Shown here one piece after another: positions 12,906-20,826 of a stretch of 20,826 nt of DNA (the first letter of the stretch is position 1; each line of letters starts with the position of its first letter). Location of the stretch: the NCBI GenBank assembly GCA_002495525.1, contig DAFS01000004.1, forward strand, positions 1-20,826. Direction: 5' to 3'. The DNA is from Euryarchaeota archaeon UBA89. Its GTDB lineage: Archaea > Thermoplasmatota > Poseidoniia > Poseidoniales > Thalassarchaeaceae. A program made the translations under genes and the position numbers. The notes under the pieces were generated by a model. The model saw only the letters and a program-made list of their open reading frames with translations. It made no database searches and was not told where the DNA came from.

Positions 12906-14522
12906 CTAATCTAAAACTTTAGGTGATGCAGAGAGTACTTCCTCGCTACAGCCTTCTGAATATTGCTCAAAATTTTCGATGAACATCTGTGCTAGTAGAT
13001 TAGCAACATTATCGAATCTCTTCGAATCTGCCCAAGTTTGTCGAGGTTGGAGAATCTCATCAGGTACGCCTTCACAAGACGTAGGTATGTGAAAGCCGAA
13101 CCTTTCATCTTCCACAAAAATAACATCATCAAGTGAGCCATCTAAAGCTGCATTAAGAAGCGCTCTAGTCCATTTAATTCGAATTCTGCTAGATTCTCCA
13201 TAACCTCCGGCAACCCATCCTGTATTAATTAGCCAACAATTAGCATCATGTTCTTGAATTTTAGTAGAAAGTAGGTCAGCATAAACACCAGGATGTCTTG
13301 GCATAAATGGTGCACCAAAACATGTTGAAAATGTTGCCTGGGGTTCAGTTATACCTATTTCTGTTCCAGCAACTTTAGCAGTATATCCTGAAATGAAATG
13401 ATAAGCGGCTTGTTCAGGCGTTAGCCTAGAAAGTGGAGGTAGTACACCAAATGCATCACAGGTTAGGAATACTACATCTTTAGGATGTCCCGCCATTGAA
13501 TCAGGAGTACGATTTTCTATTGATTCAATTGGATAAGACCCCCTGGTATTCTGAGTAAGGGTCGCATCTTCAAAGTCAGGAACACCATTGGCATCTAAAA
13601 TCACGTTTTCTAATATAGAACCAGGCATTCTTGTGGTTGCAAAAATCGCAGGTTCATCTTCCTTGGAGAGGCCTATTAATTTGGCATAACAACCGCCTTC
13701 GAAATTGAAAACACCGTCATGTGACCAGCCATGCTCATCGTCTCCAATTAGTGCTCTTCCTGGATCTGCAGAAAGTGTTGTTTTTCCAGTACCGGATAAT
13801 CCAAAAAATAATGCTGAATTTTTATAATCTGTATTTGCTGAACAGTGCATTGGTAGCAATCCTTTAGCAGGTAAAATATGATTCATAATTGTAAAAATTG
13901 CCTTCTTAATTTCACCTGCATAATGTGTCCCTCCAATAATCACAAGTCCCCTTTCTAATGCTAAAATTACGAAAACACCTGAATTTATACCATCTTCGTT
14001 AGGTTTTGCTAACAGTTCGGGTGCATGAAGAATGGTATACTCTGGCTCATGATCGACTAATTCACTTGTATTACTCCGTACAAACATATTGTGAAAGAAA
14101 GATGCGTGCCAGGCTTTTTCGGTGATTAATCGTACCGGCATAGAATACTTTGGGTCTGCCCCACAATGGGCATCTTTTACAAACAAAACATCTCTGTTAT
14201 CTAGATGATTTTGTACCTTTGAAAGTAGATTATCAAATACTTCTGGAGATGTTGATTTGTTAACTTCACCCCACCAAACATCATCTGCTAATCCTGTTTC
14301 TTTGACGATAAATCTATCATTAGGAGAGCGTCCTGTTCTCTCACCAGTAGTTGCCAAAAGAACTCCGTGAGAGGTCATTGTTGCCTCACCTCTATCTACT
14401 GCAATTTCATGAAGTTCTTCCCAACCAAGATTCCAGTGAACTGAACCCTTCGGGTCTAGTCCATGACTCGCTAATGGGGTGGTAAATTTAGATGGTCCTG
14501 TGCCTTTCGACGACGTCTCCAT
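12906..14522 (-). CDS. pckA: Phosphoenolpyruvate carboxykinase (ATP type)
   Basis: It converts oxaloacetate plus ATP to phosphoenolpyruvate, CO2 and ADP, the first committed step of gluconeogenesis. In numbering from an alternative GTG at 14528 (540 residues), visible active-site elements are GRSPNDR (R67), HYAGEIKK (K208/K209), PMHCSAN (H228), the P-loop GLSGTGKTT (243-251, K249), the metal-binding IGDDEHGW (D263, D264), and NTRGSYPI (R329). All match E. coli PckA by eye, so the enzyme should be active. The ATP-type fold is clear; the GTP-type family has different motifs. I prefer ATG at 14522 over GTG at 14528, which adds only two residues. No ribosome binding site is visible, so a short or absent leader is likely. 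The gene converges on maeB. For pckA transcripts a T5 run, opposite A5 at 12889-12893 inside the end of maeB, is the nearest terminator candidate. Confidence 0.95.
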   Translation of the reverse strand: METSSKGTGPSKFTTPLASHGLDPKGSVHWNLGWEELHEIAVDRGEATMTSHGVLLATTGERTGRSPNDRFIVKETGLADDVWWGEVNKSTSPEVFDNLLSKVQNHLDNRDVLFVKDAHCGADPKYSMPVRLITEKAWHASFFHNMFVRSNTSELVDHEPEYTILHAPELLAKPNEDGINSGVFVILALERGLVIIGGTHYAGEIKKAIFTIMNHILPAKGLLPMHCSANTDYKNSALFFGLSGTGKTTLSADPGRALIGDDEHGWSHDGVFNFEGGCYAKLIGLSKEDEPAIFATTRMPGSILENVILDANGVPDFEDATLTQNTRGSYPIESIENRTPDSMAGHPKDVVFLTCDAFGVLPPLSRLTPEQAAYHFISGYTAKVAGTEIGITEPQATFSTCFGAPFMPRHPGVYADLLSTKIQEHDANCWLINTGWVAGGYGESSRIRIKWTRALLNAALDGSLDDVIFVEDERFGFHIPTSCEGVPDEILQPRQTWADSKRFDNVANLLAQMFIENFEQYSEGCSEEVLSASPKVLD

Positions 14523-14611
14523 GTGCACTGATAATATGAATCACTTTTCAATTATTACATATGGATATAATGAATATATATCTAAGAGTTAATGAAAAAG
14601 GGGATGAGATT
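14523..14611. promoter_or_regulatory. Divergent AT-rich promoter between pckA and the polytopic membrane protein
   Basis: This region has TATA-like elements usable in both directions between 14561 and 14581 (GATATAAT at 14564-14571, ATATATAT on the right). For the plus strand they predict a transcript start near 14594-14604 and a leader of about 10-20 bases before the ATG at 14612. For the minus strand they predict a leader of about 20 bases before pckA. An in-frame ATG at 14561 would extend the membrane protein by 17 residues, but it sits within the TATA-like stretch and is less likely to be the start. Confidence 0.4.
14600..14606 (+). promoter_or_regulatory. Ribosome binding site of the polytopic membrane protein
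   Basis: GGGGATG lies five bases before ATG 14612, the same arrangement as at maeB. It supports 14612 rather than 14561 as the start. Confidence 0.45.
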
Positions 14612-17600
14612 ATGTCATCAATACCTTTCAGAGATACTGTGGGTACCGAAGATTCGAATGATGAACTTATTCGAAAACGTGCGTTCAAGATTAGTGACTC
14701 CATAGAATTAGGAGACATATTAATTCCTGACGAAACACCAGAAATAGAACAACGAAAAAGTATACTGGAAGTTGATGAGGCTTTGGGAGATATTTTCGAT
14801 CCATTTGCACAATTAGATGAAAAAACTCCAGGAAATATTAGAAAAGATGGAACTGTAATAGACAAGCCTGAAACAGATTTAACAACTAACTTAGCTCAAG
14901 ATGGAGAAAGGAAAGTCAATTGGATATTAATGGCATCAATGATTCTATTATTTTCTGGTGTAAGCATAGTAGCAGGAATTGCTCTAGAACCATTGTTTGC
15001 TACGATATTTTTATTATTCTTAGCAACTATCGGATTTATTTTTGGAGAAACTTGGATACCGAAAAAGAACCTTCATTTATTGGGAATAACTTGGGTTATT
15101 ATATCGATGAAAGTTTTGTATGGATTGGCAATCGAATTACAAAGATGGGATATAGTGTCTGTAGAAGTTCTTGGCGGACTTCTAATTACTCTTGTTGGAT
15201 TTAATGTATATCTTTCTTACAGGCACAATCATGATGCAATTGCTGCGCAATCAACACTAATTTTGTTAGCAATAGGATCTGCAACAGGATATAGTTTTGG
15301 AGAAAATGGAATCGCATTGATGATACTAATTGCAACAATTCTGGTTCATAGTTTAGCATTACATAGAAAATCTGGTAATTTAGCGGCTCTAGGTATAGCA
15401 TCTACTAATCTTTGGATTGGTATGCACGCTCTTACTGAAGGGTTCAGTGTAGGGTCACTCAGGATTTTACCATTTGATGACCCTCTTCTATTATTTGTAC
15501 TAATTATCATTATTTCTGGCATTAATGCTAGTATGGCTGCAAGATTTGCTAAAGATGAGAACTGGTTCTCAAAAGCATTCAAAGCTTTAGGGTTAGGTGA
15601 ACCCGGATTATGGGGTGTTTCGGTGTCCTTAGGGATGATTGGTGCATTGATGGCTGTAGGTGCTAATCGACAAGATGTAGGATATGCATTGGGTTTAATT
15701 TCAATTCTAGCATCTTCTTTCGGAGGATCTTATCTAGTGGTAAGAGGAATAAATCCTCGAAGAGTTTCAACCCCATTGGTAATTTCGGGGATATTAATGA
15801 CTATATTCTTGATAGTCAATGAAACAGAAAATTTACTTACTTTTGATTCTTACGAAATATTTGCTGTAATAGGAATATTCGTTACAGGATTTGTAATGAT
15901 CAGGGACCAACATTCTGTAACAGATAGAGTATTATGGACGGGTTCTATTGGAGTATTAGTATTATTAGTTGTAATGATTCCTGCAAACCAGTCTTCCGGA
16001 AGTAGCTTATGTCTTTCCAATTGTATTGAGGGGGATGGAGGAACTTTACTTCTCGGTGCATTATCTTTAGTTCATCTCGGAACAGGATATCTTGCAATTA
16101 AGAGAAGCTCTCCTTCCTTGGGCGGAGTAACAGTGATTCTCCCATGGACATGGGTGATGATAGAAGAAATACTGGAAGAAGCAATCAGGACTTTGATTGT
16201 AGCAAATGGCAATACAGATCCTGGTTCAATTATTCATTTGGAGCCAATTCCAATTTTAGGTTATTTTTCTGTCGCATCTTTGTTGATGATCGTTGTAAAT
16301 TATAGATTGGGAAATAATGGAGTAAATATAGCATCAAAGTTTCTTGGTGTAACTGAAATATCTGCAGCAATCAGAGATTCGGGATTGTTACAATTATGGA
16401 GCATTGGATTATGGCTACCAATAATTACTATAACTTTCATGGCTAATTTTGGGGGTTTTACAGCAGTCACCATATTAATTATTTTAGGAATTATTACCTT
16501 ATTGCACATGTTTTCTGAGTTGAATAAACAGAGAATTGGAAACTCTACTGTAATGTTAACAACTCTTGCAATAGGGTATTTGATAGTCCAATGGCAATTC
16601 GGACTTGAAGAGATTTTGATGATAATATATTGCTTGGCTGCTGGATTCCTATTTTTCAAAAATGGAGAGGATAAAGATGGTATTTATTCAGTAGGAATGA
16701 TTCTAATGGGGCTACCGATGTTAGTAAGTCTGATTTCTAGGAGTCAGAACGAATTAATAGATACAGATATTATTCCTGAATGGGGTATTGAAAAAATATC
16801 ATTAGTATGTACCGCAATCATAATTTTTAGTTATCTTATCAAAATGAATAAGATAGAAAAATTACTTAATCCTTCATTAGCCTCACTTTGGCTATTAACG
16901 ATCAATATTACTCTAGTTTATACGAATGGAAACTTCCTTGAATTAATCTTAGCGTTATTATTATTTGCAGTTGCTACTATTTGGATGGTAGGCAATGGAG
17001 AAGTGAGAAGAGAGATAAAGAGTATCGCGAAAAGAGATAATTTGAAACAGCTGGCTCAAAAGAAGTCAATAGATTCGAATTTATCTAGAGGAAATATCAA
17101 AAGTTTTGATACTCAACTATTGGAAATTAAAGATAAAAGAAAGAAGAGTAGAGAAATGGGAGATACAGATGATTTAGAAGAATTATATCTCACAGATGCA
17201 ACACACAAACCTGTAATCATTTTATTAGTTCTAGGATTAGTGATTATCTGTTCATCGATTCTTAGCTTTATTGGAGGAGTAAATCAATTATTGCTTCTAG
17301 TAAGCGGAATATTTGTTTCTATATTGATATTAATTGCTCGACAACGGACTAAAGATTTAGAATTAGAATTGCCTCATATTCTAGGAATTGAAATGCCAAT
17401 TGCGGTCGCGATAAGTGGAATGGTTTTGATTCAAGTATCGGGTCATTTATCGGCTGGAATGAGTAATTTAGAATTATTTGATATGGCAATAATGGCATTA
17501 CTGATAGTTTTACTATGTATTATTTCTCTAATGAATCAAAAGAATTTAATGGAAAGAATCGCTATTGCGATTGATTGGTTTATAATTCCAATATTTATAG

Positions 17601-18376
17601 GCAGATTAATTGGCGCCATACTTTACGAATCACTACCTGCACCTCTAAGTGTAAATCCTACTAAAGGTGACTTTATTGAATGGATTTTACCTTGGTCAAT
17701 ACTTGAAATCCTACTAATTCTTTCTGTTATTTTGATGTCTTGGCTAGAAGTGAAAAGACAAAAAAATGGCAAAGAAGTGACTAAAAATAATTCTATTAGA
17801 GCAATTGCGATCATATTCATATCAACTGGACCGGCTGGTCTATTAGCCGTTTTATTAACGCTATTTCATACTGTAAAGAATGAACAAGTTTCAGAATTAG
17901 GGTTGATAGTCCCTGCTATGATCTTTCCAATAATTTCGGTATCAAATATGATACCTAGTATTGATGGCATTGAAGATAATGTAACACTGATTATTGGGTT
18001 ATTATCACTATTATTGTGTGCTTTGACCGTGCCAATGAAAAAAGAAATTTGGACAATGGTATTAGCAATCGATGCACATTTGATGTTATATGTAGGAATA
18101 TTATGGACAGGTATTTATGCAACTATTTACCTTCCAATAATCTTGATTAGTGTATCTACGGCCATTTGGATAATAGGAATTTTGCAACTAAGAAGAGTCT
18201 TGAGAGTGTGGGGATTACTAGACCTTTTGATAGCAATTATTGCATCCCTGTTGATATTAGGAAGTACAATGCTGAATCCTTCAATTTTACTAATATCATT
18301 AATTGTTTTAGCAGCAGAATTAGGTTTCGTTACTTGGTTAAGTCTCTCTAATGAAGAAGAATTGATTAAAGATTAG
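14612..18376 (+). CDS. Very large polytopic membrane protein of unknown function (about 35 hydrophobic segments)
   Basis: I do not recognise this family. From ATG 14612 it has 1254 residues; the numbers below use the alternative start at 14561 (1271 residues). Residues 18 to about 118 are hydrophilic and acidic (such as SIELGDILIPDETPEIEQ and IFDPFAQLDEK) and probably cytoplasmic. About 24 hydrophobic segments follow (about 120-808), then a charged cytoplasmic-looking linker of about 70 residues rich in K, R and E (811-880), then about 13 more segments to the C-terminus. Few charged residues lie within the helices and I see no Walker, transporter, glycosyltransferase or protease motif. Large bacterial proteins such as DUF2339 have a comparable helix density, but I cannot show homology. 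It is transcribed divergently from pckA, and the gap of 110 bp to the next gene suggests a separate unit. Confidence 0.85.
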   Translation: MSSIPFRDTVGTEDSNDELIRKRAFKISDSIELGDILIPDETPEIEQRKSILEVDEALGDIFDPFAQLDEKTPGNIRKDGTVIDKPETDLTTNLAQDGERKVNWILMASMILLFSGVSIVAGIALEPLFATIFLLFLATIGFIFGETWIPKKNLHLLGITWVIISMKVLYGLAIELQRWDIVSVEVLGGLLITLVGFNVYLSYRHNHDAIAAQSTLILLAIGSATGYSFGENGIALMILIATILVHSLALHRKSGNLAALGIASTNLWIGMHALTEGFSVGSLRILPFDDPLLLFVLIIIISGINASMAARFAKDENWFSKAFKALGLGEPGLWGVSVSLGMIGALMAVGANRQDVGYALGLISILASSFGGSYLVVRGINPRRVSTPLVISGILMTIFLIVNETENLLTFDSYEIFAVIGIFVTGFVMIRDQHSVTDRVLWTGSIGVLVLLVVMIPANQSSGSSLCLSNCIEGDGGTLLLGALSLVHLGTGYLAIKRSSPSLGGVTVILPWTWVMIEEILEEAIRTLIVANGNTDPGSIIHLEPIPILGYFSVASLLMIVVNYRLGNNGVNIASKFLGVTEISAAIRDSGLLQLWSIGLWLPIITITFMANFGGFTAVTILIILGIITLLHMFSELNKQRIGNSTVMLTTLAIGYLIVQWQFGLEEILMIIYCLAAGFLFFKNGEDKDGIYSVGMILMGLPMLVSLISRSQNELIDTDIIPEWGIEKISLVCTAIIIFSYLIKMNKIEKLLNPSLASLWLLTINITLVYTNGNFLELILALLLFAVATIWMVGNGEVRREIKSIAKRDNLKQLAQKKSIDSNLSRGNIKSFDTQLLEIKDKRKKSREMGDTDDLEELYLTDATHKPVIILLVLGLVIICSSILSFIGGVNQLLLLVSGIFVSILILIARQRTKDLELELPHILGIEMPIAVAISGMVLIQVSGHLSAGMSNLELFDMAIMALLIVLLCIISLMNQKNLMERIAIAIDWFIIPIFIGRLIGAILYESLPAPLSVNPTKGDFIEWILPWSILEILLILSVILMSWLEVKRQKNGKEVTKNNSIRAIAIIFISTGPAGLLAVLLTLFHTVKNEQVSELGLIVPAMIFPIISVSNMIPSIDGIEDNVTLIIGLLSLLLCALTVPMKKEIWTMVLAIDAHLMLYVGILWTGIYATIYLPIILISVSTAIWIIGILQLRRVLRVWGLLDLLIAIIASLLILGSTMLNPSILLISLIVLAAELGFVTWLSLSNEEELIKD

Positions 18377-18486
18377 AAAAAATAGCAAAAAACGGTTTAC
18401 TGCGCCGCTTTTATAGCATTATTATTTCTATTTTGTTACTAACGTGATATGCTAACCTTGATGATGGGCTGGCTTGACAAAGTACT
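18377..18486 (+). promoter_or_regulatory. Intergenic region: T-rich stop region of the membrane-protein gene and promoter of the FKBP gene
   Basis: T-rich DNA from 18408 to 18437 (TTTTAT, then ATTATTTCTATTTTGTT) could end the upstream transcript in archaeal fashion. TTTTATAG at 18409-18416 is also a weak TATA-like candidate for the FKBP gene, predicting a start near 18440 and a leader of about 47 bases. No ribosome binding site precedes GTG 18487. No RNA gene is recognisable. Confidence 0.3.
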
Positions 18487-19440
18487 GTGACGAGGTCGTG
18501 GATAGCCGATACATCGGAGGAAATTGAACATCCCCCGATACCTATAGGGTTGAATGAAATGACTGTCCCAAGAACAATGATGATTCTCTCATTCGTCATG
18601 GTAATTATGCTAATTACCTCCTCTTTGTTACTTGTTCTTGCAGCTTTAGATTTTCAAGAAGAATTAGAAGATTTATTTCCAAAGGGCACTGTTTCTGAAT
18701 CAGATGTTCAGGAAGATGGAAGATGGAGTTGGGAAATTGATCTTCTATTCGATACTTGCAACTCGAGACTTGACGATTGGGATTGGCCTGATTCACTATC
18801 TGAACAAGACGATGTATTTCTGTATCCAGGAGAATTAAGATGTGATTGGGAACATCAGGGGACTGGCGACGGAGCCAGTGTTGTGATCTACAACAGAGGG
18901 AACACAACTATAGATTTAATTTTGGAAATCATTGGTGGAAGTGTTGAATTTAAAGGCGAAGGAAGTTCTAATCTTCTTGTTAATGGATTGGAAGGAGGAG
19001 ATTCTGAAATAATAGAAATCTCATTGACTGAAGATATTACTGAAAAGGATATTACTGTTACGGCTACACATGTAGAATTTCAAACTTCAACAATTAATCT
19101 AGATGTGCACTTATTCAAAGGTTCTAATGAGAGACAGGTTCATGTTACTGATGGAGATAATGTCCAAGTCCACTATATTTTATGGGATGCTGATACAGGA
19201 GAACAATTAGATGAGGGTGATTTACCAGTTACTGGAGGAGATGATTCAAGATATATCAAAGGCTTTGGTTGGGCAGTAATTGGACTAGATATTGAAGAAG
19301 ATAGAGGTTTTATTCAAGATACTGGAACCACTCATACTGTTCTTTTACCTCCACCTATTGCATATGGAAATAGTGAAGGGCATGAACTGGAAAATACTTG
19401 GCTCAGATTTGAAGTAAAAATTGATCGTATGGTAATTTGA
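18487..19440 (+). CDS. Membrane-anchored FKBP-type peptidyl-prolyl cis-trans isomerase
   Basis: The 317-residue protein has a short cytoplasmic N-terminus and one transmembrane helix (about 30-54). A beta-rich outer domain follows (about 75-212) with two cysteines (C91, C119) that could form a disulfide. The C-terminal domain (about 218-315) is FKBP-like. In that domain DGDNVQVHY, IKGFGW, LLPPPIAYG and WLRFEVKI match the FKBP core. By eye Y230, D242, W262, Y293 and F308 match FKBP12 Y26, D37, W59, Y82 and F99, while the usual F36 is Leu (L241). It would catalyse prolyl isomerisation or act as a chaperone outside the membrane, perhaps for secreted proteins. The start is GTG at 18487; an in-frame TGA at 18475 excludes a longer protein. 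ATG at 18559 (M25) is an alternative that keeps the helix. The methyltransferase follows 27 bases later, so the two may be co-transcribed. Confidence 0.8.
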   Translation: MTRSWIADTSEEIEHPPIPIGLNEMTVPRTMMILSFVMVIMLITSSLLLVLAALDFQEELEDLFPKGTVSESDVQEDGRWSWEIDLLFDTCNSRLDDWDWPDSLSEQDDVFLYPGELRCDWEHQGTGDGASVVIYNRGNTTIDLILEIIGGSVEFKGEGSSNLLVNGLEGGDSEIIEISLTEDITEKDITVTATHVEFQTSTINLDVHLFKGSNERQVHVTDGDNVQVHYILWDADTGEQLDEGDLPVTGGDDSRYIKGFGWAVIGLDIEEDRGFIQDTGTTHTVLLPPPIAYGNSEGHELENTWLRFEVKIDRMVI

Positions 19441-19455
19441 GATATGGAATGAGAA

Positions 19456-19462
19456 GAGGCGA
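19456..19462 (+). promoter_or_regulatory. Ribosome binding site of the methyltransferase gene
   Basis: GAGGCGA differs at one base from the consensus GAGGTGA and ends five bases before ATG 19468. It supports this start and translation from a transcript shared with the FKBP gene. Confidence 0.5.
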
Positions 19463-19467
19463 ATAAA

Positions 19468-20772
19468 ATGACTGGAAATCATAATCATACCGCATTAATA
19501 CCCTCAGAAGATATTGCAAAGGAAGCCGGGAATAGAGTTAGCGCAAAGGCGGCGAGAAAAGGTGAGCCTCTTCTCCATATGACTGACGATATGAAGAGGT
19601 TATCGACACCATGGTCAATATCTATGATTCGAGCAAAACAAATCGAATCATTTGACTTACCGGCCGGTGTCATTCTCGATGCTGCTGTAGGTTCTGGTAC
19701 ACAATTAATTGCTCTGGCAAACGAATTAAAAAGACCCGCTTTAGGGGTAGAATTAGATGGTAATATAGCGGTATTATGTGCTGCGAATATGCATTCCGCT
19801 TCCGATGCTGAAGAGATTCACAGAACACTGAATAGAGTTATAATTGGAGATAGTAGTGATGCTGAAGGCGCTATTACAACATACTGGAATAGTTTAATGA
19901 AATCAGGAATAAGAGCTCATCCACCTATAGCCATGCTTCATTTAGATCCAGCCCGGCCTAGAGATGCTCAAAATCACCATGTTGATGAGATGAAACCCTC
20001 TCTGATGAGTGTTCTCAAATCTTGGAACGAATATCTACAAACAGGCCCTAGAGGTCCTGCTGTACTCCTTGACTTATCGCCTAGGTTAGGAGAAGAACAA
20101 CAAGGAATGATTGAAGCAATGGTTGAAACTGTTTTTCCAGGAATTCCTAAAACTTGGGAATGGTTGAGTCAAGGTGGAGGAAGAGTTGACAGGTTATCAC
20201 TTTGGATAGGTGCGATCTCATCAAAAGATGAAGGGCGTTGTATTCGAATGGGAACAAAGAATATCATTGCTAAAATTGAAGGTAAGAAAAAGAATTCTAA
20301 GGTCGAGATTCTATCTAAACCCCCTCCATTCGGAGCATATATTTCTATAATTGATTCGGCATTGATTCAAAGTGGATTACAGGAAAAATGGCTATCTAAG
20401 ATGGTGAAAGAAGGGACAGGTCATTCGTGGTTAAGAATAGACGGAAGGAGGCCTTTGTTAATTCATACTGATCCTCTAATTGATGACGATTCAATAAATG
20501 GTTTTGTTGTTAGTACTGGCGAGATTGTCCAACATAGATTGACTCCTCCCGAATTAGATAATTTAGAACAAATAGCTAATGCTGCGGCTAGGAATACGAT
20601 TGGTAAAATCACATTGAGGTGTTCTTTGGATCCTGAAATTCAACCTACATTACAGAGACGCCTGGACAAAGAATTACGCAATATTGATGGTGCAAAGTCA
20701 TTCATGATAGATGTAGATTTAGAACGAGGGACAGGAAGCCATAAATTGTATGTTATATGCAAAGAAACCTAG
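19468..20772 (+). CDS. Class I SAM-dependent methyltransferase, THUMP-like family
   Basis: The 434-residue protein has a Rossmann methyltransferase core: motif I ILDAAVGSGT (69-78), the ribose-binding acidic residue in GVELD (E95), an adenine-loop IIGDSS (D128), and the catalytic-position motif HLDPARPR (158-165). The DPARP/R motif and a C-terminal region with FGAYISIIDSALIQSGL (about residues 288-304), then IGKITLRCSLDPEIQ and a basic RRLDKELR segment, resemble bacterial proteins annotated as THUMP-like-domain methyltransferases. The THUMP name implies an RNA substrate, but that is not established for this family. I cannot name the substrate. It follows the FKBP gene by 27 bases, and no functional link between the two is evident. 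The stop is followed directly by a T-rich terminator-like stretch. Confidence 0.75.
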   Translation: MTGNHNHTALIPSEDIAKEAGNRVSAKAARKGEPLLHMTDDMKRLSTPWSISMIRAKQIESFDLPAGVILDAAVGSGTQLIALANELKRPALGVELDGNIAVLCAANMHSASDAEEIHRTLNRVIIGDSSDAEGAITTYWNSLMKSGIRAHPPIAMLHLDPARPRDAQNHHVDEMKPSLMSVLKSWNEYLQTGPRGPAVLLDLSPRLGEEQQGMIEAMVETVFPGIPKTWEWLSQGGGRVDRLSLWIGAISSKDEGRCIRMGTKNIIAKIEGKKKNSKVEILSKPPPFGAYISIIDSALIQSGLQEKWLSKMVKEGTGHSWLRIDGRRPLLIHTDPLIDDDSINGFVVSTGEIVQHRLTPPELDNLEQIANAAARNTIGKITLRCSLDPEIQPTLQRRLDKELRNIDGAKSFMIDVDLERGTGSHKLYVICKET

Positions 20773-20800
20773 TTTTTTCGAAGATAAATCATTTTTTATC
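20773..20800 (+). terminator. T-rich transcription terminator candidate after the methyltransferase gene
   Basis: Two runs of six T (20773-20778 directly after the stop, and 20792-20797) fit archaeal U-tract termination. There is no stable GC-rich hairpin. The last 26 bases of the window show nothing recognisable. Confidence 0.45.
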
Positions 20801-20826
20801 CATCGGGTGGGTTGAAATAGGGTTGG

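Noticed and set aside
16300..16659. 119-codon minus-strand open frame inside the polytopic protein gene
   Set aside because: It lies antisense to hydrophobic coding sequence, which often produces open frames, and shows no promoter or ribosome binding site.
18377..18486. tRNA or small RNA gene in the gap before the FKBP gene
   Set aside because: No cloverleaf arms, no T-loop consensus and no stable GC-rich stem can be found.

Overview
The window looks like a chromosomal segment of an uncultured marine euryarchaeon, most likely Marine Group II (Poseidoniales) or a relative such as Marine Group III. This is inferred, not proven: the DNA is AT-rich, TATA-like boxes lie in the gene-start regions, and there is a giant secreted protein with propeller and FN3-like repeats, a single C-terminal membrane anchor and an acidic tail. 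Several metabolic genes are of bacterial type, as is common in these archaea. I see no insertion sequence, prophage, CRISPR array, tRNA or rRNA.

Layout. On the minus strand, from 10424 down to the left edge, lie an 8.6-kb gene for a 2861-residue surface protein, a class IV aminotransferase (pabC-like) and the 5' part of a chorismate-binding synthase (pabB-like) that runs off the window. The last two make p-aminobenzoate from chorismate and are almost contiguous (4-base gap). A 192-bp divergent promoter region separates the giant gene from a plus-strand malic enzyme with a fused phosphotransacetylase-like domain (maeB type). This gene meets an ATP-type phosphoenolpyruvate carboxykinase (pckA, minus strand) tail to tail with 6 bases between the stops. 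The two enzymes work at the malate/pyruvate and oxaloacetate/PEP junction, consistent with a heterotroph that makes sugars from organic acids, amino acids or lipids.

Right of pckA, a short AT-rich divergent promoter region drives a gene for a very large polytopic membrane protein (about 1254 residues, about 35 hydrophobic segments) of unknown function. After a 110-bp gap come a membrane-anchored FKBP-type prolyl isomerase facing outward and, 27 bases later, a class I SAM-dependent methyltransferase of the THUMP-like type. The window ends in T-rich terminator-like sequence.

The most noteworthy points are the giant surface protein (about 28 propeller-like blades by eye, six FN3-like modules, and a 115-residue tail with 48 acidic residues), the uncharacterised 35-segment membrane protein, and a probable CTG start for the malic enzyme, supported by an identical GGGGATG-N5-start arrangement at a second gene. 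I found no clear multi-gene system that is new. The individual giant proteins are the best candidates for undescribed biology.
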